Assembly: GCA_903926385.1 (NCBI GenBank)
Contig: CAIYIS010000072.1
Location: 1-42,353 of the forward strand
Direction of reading: 5' to 3'
Length of the DNA: 42,353 nucleotides
DNA from: an uncultured Bacteroidota bacterium
GTDB lineage: Bacteria; Bacteroidota; Bacteroidia; 2-12-FULL-35-15
Of this stretch, positions 24,162-34,286 are shown piece by piece. Each line of letters begins with the position of its first letter. Within the stretch, counting starts at the first letter, position 1. Below the pieces are notes generated by a model. That model was not told the DNA's origin. It saw only the letters and a list, made by a program, of their open reading frames with translations, and ran no database searches. Position numbers and translations under genes: made by a program.

Positions 24162-25136
24162 ATGAAAATAATATTTATGGGAACCCCCGATTTTGCGGTG
24201 GAGTCGCTCGATATACTTATAAAAAACAATTACGATATAGTAGCTGTGGTTACAGTTCCCGATAAGCCTGCTGGCCGAGGACAACAGGTACAACAATCGG
24301 CAGTAAAAAAATATGCAGTAGAAAAAGGGCTTACCATATTGCAACCGGACAAATTAAAAGACGAAACTTTTTTAAACGAACTCCGTCAATTAAAAGCCGA
24401 TTTACAGATAGTGGTTGCGTTTCGTATGTTGCCCGAAGTGGTTTGGAACATGCCCCCAATGGGTACTATTAATCTTCATGGTTCGTTATTGCCTCAGTAT
24501 CGAGGTGCAGCACCCATCAACCGCGCTATCATGAATGGAGAAAAAGAAACAGGTGTTTCAACATTCTTTTTGCAACACGAAATAGATACCGGAAAAATAA
24601 TTTTACAGAAAAAAACTCCGATTGAAGAAAACGACAATGCAGGCACTGTTCACGATAAATTGATGCACAATGGAGCCTCACTTATTTTAAAGACCGTAAA
24701 AGCCATAGAAAGCCACTCCTACCCCCAGATAGACCAGAACACATTAATAGGTAAGGATGCAAAAATAAATTCCGCTCCTAAGATATTTAAAGAAGATTGT
24801 ATCATCCCATGGCACCAAACCACAAAACAAGTGTATAATTTTATCAGAGGATTGAGCCCCTACCCTGCTGCTTACACTATATTGTGTTCGCCAAAAGAAA
24901 TAAACACCTCCCTGAAGGTTTTTATGTGCGAAAAGCAAAATACCGCTCATTCGGCTCTGCCGGGCAGTGTACACACCGATTCGAAGACATTTTTGAAAAT
25001 AGCCTGTGCTGATGGGTATATTTCTCTGCTCGATATTCAACTGGCCGGAAAGAAAAGAATGCCTGTAACCGACTTTCTGCGCGGGTTTCCGATGGACAAC
25101 ACCTGGAAAACAAGCTCAGAAATTGCACCCAAATAA
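24162..25136 (+). CDS. fmt: Methionyl-tRNA formyltransferase
   Basis: The 324-residue enzyme formylates Met-tRNAfMet with 10-formyl-THF to allow translation initiation. The N-terminal domain opens with IIFMGTPDFAV (3-13). The formyl-THF site NLHGSLLPQYRGAAPI (104-119) includes the catalytic Asn104 and His106, and the later Asp lies in HEIDTGKII. The C-terminal OB-like tRNA-binding domain spans about 210-324. Length is normal. It is read alone on the plus strand, divergent from the outer-membrane protein gene. Confidence 0.95.
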   Translation: MKIIFMGTPDFAVESLDILIKNNYDIVAVVTVPDKPAGRGQQVQQSAVKKYAVEKGLTILQPDKLKDETFLNELRQLKADLQIVVAFRMLPEVVWNMPPMGTINLHGSLLPQYRGAAPINRAIMNGEKETGVSTFFLQHEIDTGKIILQKKTPIEENDNAGTVHDKLMHNGASLILKTVKAIESHSYPQIDQNTLIGKDAKINSAPKIFKEDCIIPWHQTTKQVYNFIRGLSPYPAAYTILCSPKEINTSLKVFMCEKQNTAHSALPGSVHTDSKTFLKIACADGYISLLDIQLAGKKRMPVTDFLRGFPMDNTWKTSSEIAPK

Positions 25137-25382
25137 CATAATTTAAAATCGGTCTATACTGCACCTTTCGGAGCATTTTTTTGCTGTAGTTATACCTCAG
25201 AACACCGTTCGGAACTATTTTTTACTGTAACCTAACTATAAGTGCCATTACAGGACGAGTTATTAACAAAAATGCGACTTATCAACAATTTTGAACTTTT
25301 TTCGCCCCGAACGTACTATTGTATATGAAAAACATTTATTTTTGCATCACAAATAATTATTAACCTTTTAAAAAAACAAAAA

Positions 25383-25658
25383 ATGAACAAATCAGAATTA
25401 GTTGAATCAATCGCTTCAGAAGCGAAAATGTCAAAAGCTGATGCTACAAGAGCATTAGAAGCATTCGTTAACGCTACAACAAAAGCTCTTAAAAAAGGAG
25501 ACAGAGTTGCGCTAGTTGGTTTTGGTTCTTTCTCTATCTCTAAAAGAGCTGCGAGAACAGGCCGTAACCCTCAAACTGGTAAAGCTATTAAAATTGCAGC
25601 TAAAAAAGTTGCTAAATTTAAAGCTGGTGCTGACTTAGCAAAAACTGTTAACAAATAG
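25383..25658 (+). CDS. HU-family DNA-binding protein
   Basis: This 91-residue HU protein starts [20 protein letters not shown]. It has the core [20 protein letters not shown] and the DNA-gripping arm with the conserved RNPQTG (about 61-66), ending in a Lys/Ala-rich tail. It bends and compacts DNA as a dimer. The codons are strongly biased to common ones (many GCT and AAA), as in highly expressed genes. An upstream TTATTTTTGCATC region about 40 bp before the start fits a promoter box, and a strong terminator follows. Confidence 0.95.
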   Translation: MNKSELVESIASEAKMSKADATRALEAFVNATTKALKKGDRVALVGFGSFSISKRAARTGRNPQTGKAIKIAAKKVAKFKAGADLAKTVNK

Positions 25659-25680
25659 TATTATTCTGTTATCAGAAAAA

Positions 25681-25709
25681 AAAGTCCCGCAGTAATGCGG
25701 GACTTTTTT
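25681..25709 (+). terminator. Intrinsic terminator of the HU gene
   Basis: AAAGTCCCGCA-GTAA-TGCGGGACTTT is a perfect 11-bp stem followed by more T, 22 bp after the HU stop. Confidence 0.92.
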
Positions 25710-25716
25710 ATTTTAG

Positions 25717-25724
25717 TACTTTCG
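25717..25724 (+). promoter_or_regulatory. -7 box of the arginase-family gene
   Basis: TACTTTCG is a variant of TAnnTTTG, placed directly after the HU terminator and 25 bp before the ATG at 25750. Confidence 0.45.
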
Positions 25725-25749
25725 CAACTCAATTTTTAAAAACACTGTT

Positions 25750-26811
25750 ATGTCAAAACAAGATAAAATAAATAATTTCGACCCGAATGGTTTGGGTGAT
25801 GAAAACAATAATATATACGGCTTACCGTTTACTACTGACGAAGCCGAAGTGGTAGTAATTCCCGTTCCATGGGAAGTTACTGTATCATACAGCGGAGGAA
25901 CAGCACTAGGACCTCAGTCTATTTACAATGCATCTTATCAAGTTGATTTGTTCGACCCTACTATTAAGGATGCCTGGAAAATTGGTATTGCTATGGATAC
26001 TCCATCAAATAATATAGAAAGCAAAAGCGAAAGTCTGAGAAGAAAAGCCGAAACCTATATCGGTTTGCTCGAAGAAGGAGATACGCCCGAAACCAATGAT
26101 GAGATGGAAAAAACACTAAAGCTCATCAATGCCGAATGTGTGGAAATGAATAACGAAGTAAAGGCAACTTGTCTTTCGTTTTTAAATAAAAATAAAATCA
26201 TTGCTTTGCTTGGTGGCGACCACAGCACACCACTTGGATTGATACAAGCATTGTCCGAAAAAAATAATTCGTTTGCCATTTTACAGATAGATGCACATGC
26301 CGATTTGCGCGATGCTTACGAAGGATTCGAATTTTCGCATGCTTCTATTATGTTCAATGCACTTAAAATTCCTCAGGTTTCTAAACTGGTGCAAGTAGGT
26401 ATTCGCGATTATTGCGAAACCGAATACAATTTAATTCAAAATTCGAACGGACGAATTGTTACTTTTTTCGACCGCGACATCAAACACAAAAAATATAACG
26501 GCAACAGTTGGATAAGCATTTGCAGCGAAATCATTTCAGTTTTGCCTGAAGATGTGTATTTAAGTTTTGATATAGATGGCCTCGACCCTAAACTATGCCC
26601 GAGCACCGGAACTCCTGTGGCCGGAGGTTTTGAGTTCGAACAGATATTAATGCTTATCGAGATGATTGTCGAATCGGGTAAACGCATCATTGCTTTTGAC
26701 ATTAACGAAGTGGCTCCGGGAGGAGACGAATGGGATGCCAATGTAGGTGCCCGTTTGTTGTACCGCATCGCTAATCAAGTTGCCAAATCGAACGGTAGAG
26801 CCGGAGAATAA
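25750..26811 (+). CDS. Arginase/agmatinase/formimidoylglutamase-family hydrolase
   Basis: The 353-residue ureohydrolase carries a two-metal (Mn) active site: GGDHS (155-159, His158), DAHADLRD (181-188, Asp181, His183, Asp185) and SFDIDGLDP (about 275-283). The next motif PSTGTPVAGG is also typical. The family hydrolyses guanidino compounds (agmatine, arginine, formiminoglutamate, guanidinobutyrate). The ~50-residue insertion between 85 and 140 is longer than in classical arginase and common in Bacteroidota agmatinase-like proteins. It appears monocistronic. The substrate cannot be fixed from sequence. Confidence 0.88.
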   Translation: MSKQDKINNFDPNGLGDENNNIYGLPFTTDEAEVVVIPVPWEVTVSYSGGTALGPQSIYNASYQVDLFDPTIKDAWKIGIAMDTPSNNIESKSESLRRKAETYIGLLEEGDTPETNDEMEKTLKLINAECVEMNNEVKATCLSFLNKNKIIALLGGDHSTPLGLIQALSEKNNSFAILQIDAHADLRDAYEGFEFSHASIMFNALKIPQVSKLVQVGIRDYCETEYNLIQNSNGRIVTFFDRDIKHKKYNGNSWISICSEIISVLPEDVYLSFDIDGLDPKLCPSTGTPVAGGFEFEQILMLIEMIVESGKRIIAFDINEVAPGGDEWDANVGARLLYRIANQVAKSNGRAGE

Positions 26812-27058
26812 TTAATTAATTTTTGTTTAATTATTCAACTAGACATTTTCTGAACAATTCAATATAAAAACTGAAGACTAATGAACTTATCAAACTGTAT
26901 CCTTTCTGACTTTGCCGGAATGGCTGCAGTTTGATTTTAACTTAACTTGAATAAAATTTAACTTATAACAGATATTTCATAACAAGAAAACATTTTCTAT
27001 TCTATTGACAGTTTTTTAACCAACAAAGGAGTTAACCAACCTTAAACAAAAACTCATC

Positions 27059-28879
27059 ATGCAAAAACCAACCCTACTCATCCTTACGTTTAGTATTTTT
27101 CAATTATTTTCTTTTTCTCAAAGTTCAAAAATTGACAGCCTCGAGGCTCAGCTTAAAAATCATCCTGATGATGTAAGTACAGAATTTGAGATTGGTGTTT
27201 ATCACTACAAAAAAGGTGACTATGACCAGTCCTTAAAAGCATTGAACGATGTTGCAGAAAAAGCAGCACAGAAAAAAAATAATCCCCTTCTTTCAAAAGC
27301 ATATACTAATATAGGCAATGTGTTTGCTGATAAGGGAGAAAACACCAAAGCGCTGGAGTTTTACCAAAAAGCCTTGAAAATTGCCGAATCTTCGTCAGAT
27401 AAAAAAAACACTGCATCACTTCTTAAAAACATTGGAATACTTTATGTAACCTGGAAGAAATTTCCCGAAGCACTTGACTTTTACAAAAAAGCCGAAACGA
27501 TTGCCTTAGAGATAAAAGATAGTAGTTTGCTTGCCGATTGTTTCAACAGCAACGGAGTAGTATTTGAGCAACAACAAAAATATGATGAAGCTCTATCAGC
27601 CTACAATGCCGCTTTGAGCTTTTACCTAAAAAACAATCCCGATAATGTGGCAATGGAATACACCAATATGGCTATTGTTTACAAGCTCAAAAAGGATTAT
27701 GCATCATCCGTTGATTACAATTTAAAAGCAATTGATATTGCTACTAAAAGTGGAAATAAATGGTTCGCTTCAGCTGTATTTAATAATATAGGAAACCTGT
27801 ATGTAGAATTAGGCGACACGAAAAAAGCTATCGATTATTGTACTAAAAGTTTGACTATTGCGAAGGAAATAAAGGCAGCTGAAATACTGATTAATGTTTA
27901 CGAAACATTAGCGGATGCTTATGCAAAAAAAGGTGATTATAATACTGCATTGAGTTACCAAAAACAACTCGCAGCTGAAAAGGATAAGTTTATCAGTGCT
28001 GAAAGTACAAGGCAGCTAAACGAAATGCAGGTTAAGTATGAAACGGTAAAAAAAGATAACGAGATAACTAAACTGCAAAACGAAAAGGCAATAAACACCT
28101 TAAAACTAAACGAGCAGAACCTATTGATACAAAAACGAAATTATTTATTGTTTGTTGTATTTCTTTTGTTAACGCTTCTTACAGGCGGAACACTGCTGTG
28201 GAGAAGTCGTATGAAATTAAAAAACAAGATAGCCAACGATAAAGCTATAAAGGATACCGAAGAAACCGAGCGATTGAGAATAGCCAAGGATATACATGAT
28301 GATTTGGGTTCGGGATTATCAAAAATAAATTTCTTGAGCGAAATAATTTATTCTAAATCTGAAAACCTGCCTGAAATACGCAACAGCAGCGAATCGGTTA
28401 AAGAAACCGCTAAAAAGATGATAGAAAATATGCGCGATTTAATTTGGGCATTAAATCCGGATAACAACACCTTGCCAAACTTAGTGGCCCGAATGAGAGA
28501 ATATACCACCGATTATCTCGAAGGTTTACCTATTGAAGTAAAATATCACTTGCAGGAAAATATTCCAAATGTAGCTATTAACAAAGATTACCACCGGGAG
28601 CTATTTATGGTTGTTAAAGAATCGTTGAATAATATTTCCAAACATGCTCACGCCAGCTTAATTACTTTTACTGTCGAAGTAGAAGATAATCTTTTTGAAA
28701 TAACCATACAAGATAACGGAAAAGGATTTAACGAGAATACCGTAAAAAAAGGAAATGGGTTGAGAAATATGCAAAACAGAATAGTGAATCTTGGAGGTAC
28801 TTTTGATATTGTAAGCGAAATAAATAAGTATACCGAGATAAAAGTAACTGTGCCTTTACTAAAATTAGTAAAAAAATAA
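27059..28879 (+). CDS. TPR-containing sensor histidine kinase (NarL-pathway type)
   Basis: The 606-residue protein has a signal sequence (1-20) and then about seven tetratricopeptide repeats (40-310) in the periplasm. A coiled coil (315-358) and one membrane helix (362-381) follow. The cytoplasmic part has a HisKA_3-type dimerisation helix with DIHDDLGSGLSKINFLSE (His413) and a HATPase domain ending with the G2-like KKGNGLRNMQNR. This layout is common in Bacteroidota, where the TPR part senses proteins or peptides. The partner regulator is encoded 100 bp downstream. The ligand is unknown. Confidence 0.9.
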   Translation: MQKPTLLILTFSIFQLFSFSQSSKIDSLEAQLKNHPDDVSTEFEIGVYHYKKGDYDQSLKALNDVAEKAAQKKNNPLLSKAYTNIGNVFADKGENTKALEFYQKALKIAESSSDKKNTASLLKNIGILYVTWKKFPEALDFYKKAETIALEIKDSSLLADCFNSNGVVFEQQQKYDEALSAYNAALSFYLKNNPDNVAMEYTNMAIVYKLKKDYASSVDYNLKAIDIATKSGNKWFASAVFNNIGNLYVELGDTKKAIDYCTKSLTIAKEIKAAEILINVYETLADAYAKKGDYNTALSYQKQLAAEKDKFISAESTRQLNEMQVKYETVKKDNEITKLQNEKAINTLKLNEQNLLIQKRNYLLFVVFLLLTLLTGGTLLWRSRMKLKNKIANDKAIKDTEETERLRIAKDIHDDLGSGLSKINFLSEIIYSKSENLPEIRNSSESVKETAKKMIENMRDLIWALNPDNNTLPNLVARMREYTTDYLEGLPIEVKYHLQENIPNVAINKDYHRELFMVVKESLNNISKHAHASLITFTVEVEDNLFEITIQDNGKGFNENTVKKGNGLRNMQNRIVNLGGTFDIVSEINKYTEIKVTVPLLKLVKK

Positions 28880-28967
28880 CGATTGATTCATTATAAACCT
28901 TATCGAATTTCACAGTAAAAATTTCTCGATACTACTAAAGTAGTAACCCTGTTTCTAAATTCAAATT

Positions 28968-28975
28968 TACCTTTG
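28968..28975 (+). promoter_or_regulatory. -7 box immediately before the NarL-type regulator start
   Basis: TACCTTTG matches TAnnTTTG and ends 5 bp before the ATG at 28981. A transcript from here would be nearly or fully leaderless. Confidence 0.5.
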
Positions 28976-28980
28976 TACCC

Positions 28981-29607
28981 ATGGATATTAAAGTAGGCAT
29001 AGTAGAAGACGAATACCAGATTAGAGAAAGTCTGCTCATTCTTATTAACGGAAGCGAAGGCTTTAGTTGTATAAATGGTTTCGAAAGTGCAGAAGACGCT
29101 ATTAAAGCAATTCCCTCCCTCGAACTGGATGTGGTATTGATGGATATTCACCTGCCCGGTAAAAACGGAATTGAATGTATTGCTGAGTTAAAACCTCTTT
29201 GTCCCAACACACAATTTGTAATGTGTACCGCTTTTGAAGATACCGATTCAGTTTTTAATGCACTAAAAGCAGGAGCATCGGGTTATTTAACAAAAACCAC
29301 ACAGCCCTCCAAAATACTGGACTCTATAGTGGACGTTTACAAAGGAGGATCGCCTATGAGTAGCAATATAGCCAGGAAAATAGTTGCCTCGTTTCAACAA
29401 AACAACACTCAGAATACAGAACTCAAAAAACTATCCGAACGCGAACAACAAATACTGGAATTGCTCTCAAAAGGGCTGCGTTATAAGGAAATTGCCGATA
29501 AATTATTTTTAAGCACCGAAACTGTGCGTACTCATATACGCAACATCTACGAAAAACTTCAAGTTAATTCGCGCACCGAAGCGTTGAATAAAGTTTTTCC
29601 TAAATAA
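28981..29607 (+). CDS. NarL/LuxR-family response regulator
   Basis: The 208-residue protein has a receiver domain (1-120), with acidic residues VEDE (8-11), phospho-acceptor Asp55 (LMDIHLPG) and the Lys of YLTKTTQP. The C-terminal LuxR helix-turn-helix spans about 143-205: LSEREQQILELLSKGLRYKE and STETVRTHIRNIYEKL. It pairs with the upstream TPR histidine kinase. The two secreted-protein genes downstream are plausible targets, but no operator can be shown. A strong TACCTTTG box suggests its own promoter, besides read-through from the kinase gene. Confidence 0.92.
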   Translation: MDIKVGIVEDEYQIRESLLILINGSEGFSCINGFESAEDAIKAIPSLELDVVLMDIHLPGKNGIECIAELKPLCPNTQFVMCTAFEDTDSVFNALKAGASGYLTKTTQPSKILDSIVDVYKGGSPMSSNIARKIVASFQQNNTQNTELKKLSEREQQILELLSKGLRYKEIADKLFLSTETVRTHIRNIYEKLQVNSRTEALNKVFPK

Positions 29608-29732
29608 ATAGTCACCCACTTTTTTTTCATTTCATCAATTACTACTTTTTTGGTATTGCCGCTCTTTGGGGCCTGCTCTACTTTTGTCCCATCAATTTAA
29701 ACCATTATTTAAAAACCAAAAAATTAAAAAAA

Positions 29733-30980
29733 ATGAAATCAAAAAATCTATTAGTTGCAGCAATGTTATTCGTATTAACAACTGCTAAAATGAGTGCTGC
29801 CGATTTATGTGTAGCCGAAAACGGAACAGGAGGATGTTACTCCACCATTACTGATGCTATTAATGCTGCCGCCAATGGCGACCGTATTATTATTAATCCA
29901 AAAGCCGGAAATGCTCCGTATGCCGAAAACCTTACCATTACCAAAACACTACAATTTCTATGCAATGTAGAAGGTAGTCAGTATGCGGTATCAGGTAATA
30001 TTACCATCACTCCAGCAGCCAACCGTGTTATAGTTTTTATCGGAATGAATAATCTAACGGGCAATTTAACCGTAACAGGAAATAGCCCGGCTGGTGCACG
30101 TTGCAAAATAAGTGTAATGAATTGTAATTTCGGAAATGGAACAGTAAGTCTCGATTTCGACAATCTAGATGTAACAGTTGCTTCGTGTGTATTTTCGAAT
30201 GGAAGTATTGCATTTCGTTATGGAAAAGCAATAGGAAATGATGTAACCACTATTTCTAATCCTTCTTATGGTGTAGGACAGACGGGTAGTATAGTAGTAA
30301 ACAACGATGCAACAGCTACTAATGACAGTGTATTAATTGTTGGAAACAAAATAATTCTAACCAGCGGAGTCTATCCAACAGGAATTATTTTTAATAGTTC
30401 TAACCAATATTTTTACATTTCAAACAATGTGGTTACAGCGCCCGCTTCTCTTTATTGCGGAATTGGAACATATTCTGCTAAAAACACTAATTTAGGGAGA
30501 AATACAATTCTTAATAATACAATCGCACCGTCCACTACTATTTCTTACGGAATAATGGTTACCACGGTTACAAATTCACTTCATGATATAATCAATAACC
30601 TTATTGTTGCAACAGGTGGATCGAACGGTGTATATATTACTGGTGGCGGACCTGTTCAAACCAGCTATAATTATATGAGCAATCCTTTAACTCTATATGG
30701 AATCATTGATGACGGCACAAATAACCTGAGCAGCAACACCACCCTTGATGCTAACTACCGTCCTAACTCAGGTACAGATGCCATTAACGGAGGTTCGCCA
30801 GATGAAGCATATTATGATATTAACTTAACGCGCAACGATGCCGGAGCATTTGGAGGTTCGTTTACACAAGATAATTTTTATCCTGTTACCGGAGCTGCAC
30901 GTGTGTATCTGGTTCGTGCTCCTCGCAAAATTACCCTTGGTAGCACACTTAATGTTAAAGGAGATTCATTTGATAGATAG
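29733..30980 (+). CDS. Secreted beta-helix-like protein
   Basis: The 415-residue protein has a signal peptide (MKSKNLLVAAMLFVLTTAKMSAA). The body is rich in Asn, Thr, Gly and short beta strands, with patterns such as NNLTGNLTVTGNS and NNVVTAPASLYCG. This is the look of a right-handed parallel beta-helix (as in pectate-lyase-like and polymorphic-outer-membrane proteins). No catalytic motif is recognised. It does not end in a T9SS sorting domain; the last residues (APRKITLGSTLNVKGDSFDR) look incomplete, as if a C-terminal part is missing. It precedes a T9SS surface protein on the same strand. It may be a cell-surface or polysaccharide-binding protein. Confidence 0.65.
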   Translation: MKSKNLLVAAMLFVLTTAKMSAADLCVAENGTGGCYSTITDAINAAANGDRIIINPKAGNAPYAENLTITKTLQFLCNVEGSQYAVSGNITITPAANRVIVFIGMNNLTGNLTVTGNSPAGARCKISVMNCNFGNGTVSLDFDNLDVTVASCVFSNGSIAFRYGKAIGNDVTTISNPSYGVGQTGSIVVNNDATATNDSVLIVGNKIILTSGVYPTGIIFNSSNQYFYISNNVVTAPASLYCGIGTYSAKNTNLGRNTILNNTIAPSTTISYGIMVTTVTNSLHDIINNLIVATGGSNGVYITGGGPVQTSYNYMSNPLTLYGIIDDGTNNLSSNTTLDANYRPNSGTDAINGGSPDEAYYDINLTRNDAGAFGGSFTQDNFYPVTGAARVYLVRAPRKITLGSTLNVKGDSFDR

Positions 30981-31093
30981 TAATCTTATCGGGAATTTTT
31001 AAATAATAAAGATGTAAGATGAATTCTGTTCGTTCTCAAACATCCTATTATAAATAACCATTTACCAACTATCAATCTTCTAAAACAATTAAG

Positions 31094-33694
31094 ATGAAAA
31101 AACTATTAGTATTAACCTTTGTATTCGTTTGCTGTTGTTTCGCGCTCCAGGCGCAGGTTACACAAGCCGAATATTTTATCGACACCGACCCCGGCCCGGG
31201 CAGTGCCACTTCAATGACAGCCGCTGACGGCTCTTTTGATGGCATTCTGGAAACTGCTGTGCAAAACAGTATTTCCATTTCCGGTGTGGGCTTTCACTCT
31301 ATTAACATACGTGTTAAAGATGTGAATGGCAACTGGGGACCGGTGTTCAAAACCATTGTTCATGTGGACAACGTGGTTTCTGTACGTGCCGTAAAAATTA
31401 CACAAGCAGAATTATTTTTTGATTCCGACCCGGGACAAGGAAACGGAACCGCGATGGTTGCCTTCGATGGTAACTATTCGGATGCTGTCGAATCTGTTTT
31501 AAATAACTCTACAAGCGCGCCTGCAAGCGGAATGCATAAATTAAGTGTTCGCGTAAAAGATGTGGCCGGCAACTGGGGACCTGTTTTCTCCACCGCATTT
31601 AAAGTAGACAATTTACTTACCACTCGAACCATAAAAGTGGCTGCTGCTGAACTATTCTGGGATACAGACCCTGGACAAGGCAACGGTACAGCCTTGTTAG
31701 CTTTCGATGGAAACTACTCAGATGCAGTAGAAAGTTTATTGAACAATACGCTAACCACTCCTTCACTTGGACTTCACAAACTAAGTGTAAGAGTTAAAGA
31801 TGTGGCCAACACATGGGGGCCGGTGTTTTCGAGAGTTGTTCATGTTGAAAATACATTTACTGCACGTAGTTTAAAAATTTCTTCTGCCGAGTTATTCTGG
31901 GATACCGACCCCGGACAAGGCAGCGGTACTGCTATGTTGGCATTTGATGGTAACTATTCGGATGCTGTAGAAAGTGTATTAAACAATACCCTCGCCACTC
32001 CTTCGCTTGGTTTGCATAAATTAAATGTACGAGTTAAAGACCTTGCCAACACATGGGGGCCGGTATTTTCCACAGTGGTTCATATCGAAAATGCATACAC
32101 ATTGCGCAGCATAAAAATTATAAGCGGTGAAATGTTTTTCGATACCGACCCCGGACAAGGCGCAGGCATTGCTATGGTAGCTTTTGACGGAAATTATAAT
32201 GATGCCATCGAAACAGTTTCTCAAAACTGGTCTTATCTTCCTAACCCGGGTTATCACTCATTAAGTGTTCGGGTAAAAGATGTGGCTGGTGCATGGAGTC
32301 CTGTGTTTACGGTTGCCATTCATTTTCTGCCTTGCACCTCTCAACCTACTCCTGTTATCACATCAGCCGGTAATATTAATAATATATGTCCCGGAGATAG
32401 TGTGTTGCTAACAGCATCGGGAACTTACAGCAGTTACACCTGGTTTAAAGGAAACATACTGGTAGGTACAGGAGCATCGTATTATGCGCACGCATCGGGC
32501 TTTTATCAGGTATATGTAACAGATGGAACCGGATGTCCGGGATATTCGTCATTCTTTCAGATTACCGAAACGCCTTTGCTGGCAAGCATTACACCTTCGG
32601 GTGCTACCACTTTCTGTCAGGGAGGCAGTGTGCTGTTGAATGCCGGCACCGGATATGCATCGTATAACTGGTCAGGTGGACAATCTTCATCAAGTATTAC
32701 TGTTACTGCTTCAGGAGTATTTACTGTTACCGTATCCAACGGCAGTTGCTCTGTAACTTCCGACCCTGTTACGGTTACTGTTAATCCTTCACAAACTGTG
32801 CCTACTGTAACGACTAACGGACCTACAGCTTTTTGTATGGGGCAATCGGTTACTCTTACCTCTTCTGTGGCCAACTCCTATTACTGGAGCACAGGGGCAG
32901 TATCTCAGAGTATAACTGTTAATCAGTCGGGAAACTATACAGTAACGGCTTATAACATGTATAACTGTTCGGCTGTTTCTACTGTACAAACCATAACGGT
33001 CGACAATCCTGTTGCTAACATCACCCCAAGCGGACCTACTACTTTTTGTCAGGGCGACTCGGTAACACTTACTGTTAATGCGAACAACAGCTATCTTTGG
33101 AATACTTCAGCTTCCTCTCAAAGCATTTTGGTAAATCAATCGGGAACATACTCGGTGGTTATTACAGATGCTCTGGGTTGTACCGACTCTGCACTATCCG
33201 TGGTTACTGTTAATCCCAATCCCCCTACTCCAACCATTACCGTTAATTCGGGCAACTTTGTTTCTTCGGCCATTACCGGAAATCAATGGTATCTCAATGG
33301 TGTGTTGATAGCAGGCGCTACAGGCCAAACCTACACCTTTACTCAAAATGGTGTGTACACTGTGGTAGTTACCAATGGCAACGGATGCTCGGTATCATCA
33401 GCTTCGTTTAATATGACCTCCATAGGGCTTGCAGAAGTGCAGACCAATGGCCAGGTAAGTATTTATCCCAATCCTTTTTCGGCCTTAACCAACATCCAAT
33501 TTAATGATGTTCAAAAAAACACAGTCATTAAAATTACAGATGTAACAGGCAGAGAAATAAAAAATCTGGAACAGGAAATACAGAATGTAAACACCACTGT
33601 TATTGACATGACAGGATATGCTAAAGGTGTATATTTTGTAAACATCATAAACGACAAGCGAGAAATTAAAAACATAAAATTAGTTCTCAATTAA
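31094..33694 (+). CDS. Large surface protein with five 80-residue repeats and T9SS sorting domain
   Basis: The 866-residue protein starts with a signal peptide (1-20, ending in LQA). Residues 22-421 are five tandem repeats of about 80 residues, each containing a DTDPGQG-type motif, FDGNYSDAVE and a closing VRVKDVAGNWGPVF. Repeats 3 and 4 are nearly identical. Residues about 425-770 are Ig/PKD-like domains with FCQGDSVTLT and SQSITVNQSGTY motifs. The last ~80 residues are a type A T9SS sorting domain (IYPNPF...GREI...GVYFVNI...KLVLN), so the protein is exported and attached to the cell surface. It is probably an adhesin. The repeats allow length change by recombination. Confidence 0.88.
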   Translation: MKKLLVLTFVFVCCCFALQAQVTQAEYFIDTDPGPGSATSMTAADGSFDGILETAVQNSISISGVGFHSINIRVKDVNGNWGPVFKTIVHVDNVVSVRAVKITQAELFFDSDPGQGNGTAMVAFDGNYSDAVESVLNNSTSAPASGMHKLSVRVKDVAGNWGPVFSTAFKVDNLLTTRTIKVAAAELFWDTDPGQGNGTALLAFDGNYSDAVESLLNNTLTTPSLGLHKLSVRVKDVANTWGPVFSRVVHVENTFTARSLKISSAELFWDTDPGQGSGTAMLAFDGNYSDAVESVLNNTLATPSLGLHKLNVRVKDLANTWGPVFSTVVHIENAYTLRSIKIISGEMFFDTDPGQGAGIAMVAFDGNYNDAIETVSQNWSYLPNPGYHSLSVRVKDVAGAWSPVFTVAIHFLPCTSQPTPVITSAGNINNICPGDSVLLTASGTYSSYTWFKGNILVGTGASYYAHASGFYQVYVTDGTGCPGYSSFFQITETPLLASITPSGATTFCQGGSVLLNAGTGYASYNWSGGQSSSSITVTASGVFTVTVSNGSCSVTSDPVTVTVNPSQTVPTVTTNGPTAFCMGQSVTLTSSVANSYYWSTGAVSQSITVNQSGNYTVTAYNMYNCSAVSTVQTITVDNPVANITPSGPTTFCQGDSVTLTVNANNSYLWNTSASSQSILVNQSGTYSVVITDALGCTDSALSVVTVNPNPPTPTITVNSGNFVSSAITGNQWYLNGVLIAGATGQTYTFTQNGVYTVVVTNGNGCSVSSASFNMTSIGLAEVQTNGQVSIYPNPFSALTNIQFNDVQKNTVIKITDVTGREIKNLEQEIQNVNTTVIDMTGYAKGVYFVNIINDKREIKNIKLVLN

Positions 33695-33714
33695 AACCAA
33701 TAAAAAGGTAATTC

Positions 33715-33753
33715 AAAAAAACTCCTTGCAAGTAAATGCAGGGAGTTTTTTTT
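33715..33753 (+). terminator. Intrinsic terminator after the T9SS protein gene
   Basis: ACTCCTTGCA / TGCAGGGAGT (10 bp with one T-G pair) with a 6-base loop and an eight-T run, about 26 bp after the stop. Confidence 0.88.
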
Positions 33754-33754
33754 G

Positions 33755-34286
33755 CTTCAAATAATCATTAGACAATTGAGCAATTGAGCAATTTGGCAGT
33801 AGGCAATAGAGATGGGAGATATGAGATGGGAGATGTGAGATTTCAAATTTCAGATTTCAAATTTTAGAATTTTGGAATGAAAAAGTTTTTTTACCGCAAA
33901 GGTCGCAAAGAGGTTTTACGCAAAGTTCGCAAAGAGGCTATTTAGCCAACCGCCAATAATCATTAATTTTTCTTCCATTCATAATTTATAATTTATAATT
34001 CCCCTCCCCTTCCCCTCCCCTGCTTCATAAATTTTCGATTTCAAATTTTGTTTTCTCAAAAATATTTCCGTATTTTTGCCGTAGATTTAGCTAAAGCAAT
34101 TAATACAAACAATCAAAAATAAAAACTGCTAATGGAAATTACTACCCTGTAATTTTATATTTTTCTATCGTTGAATCATCATAATTATTACTGCTGATGC
34201 TTTGCGTGTATGCGCGAAACGTCTGAATTGTTTAACCTTCTGCCGTGTTTTAAATTGCTGCATGTGCAGAGCAAAAAGTAATTGGT
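33755..34286. other. Repeat-rich non-coding gap
   Basis: It contains GAGCAATTGAGCAATT, GGGAGATATGAGAT and related GAGAT-type simple repeats, a TTTCAAATTTCAGATTTCAAAT block that recurs near 35960, and two copies of CGCAAAG(G/T)TCGCAAAGAGG about 27 bp apart near 33900-33940. These are common intergenic sequences in Bacteroidota. A TATTTTTG box at about 34071-34078 may start the LytTR transcript. No gene seen. Confidence 0.6.
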
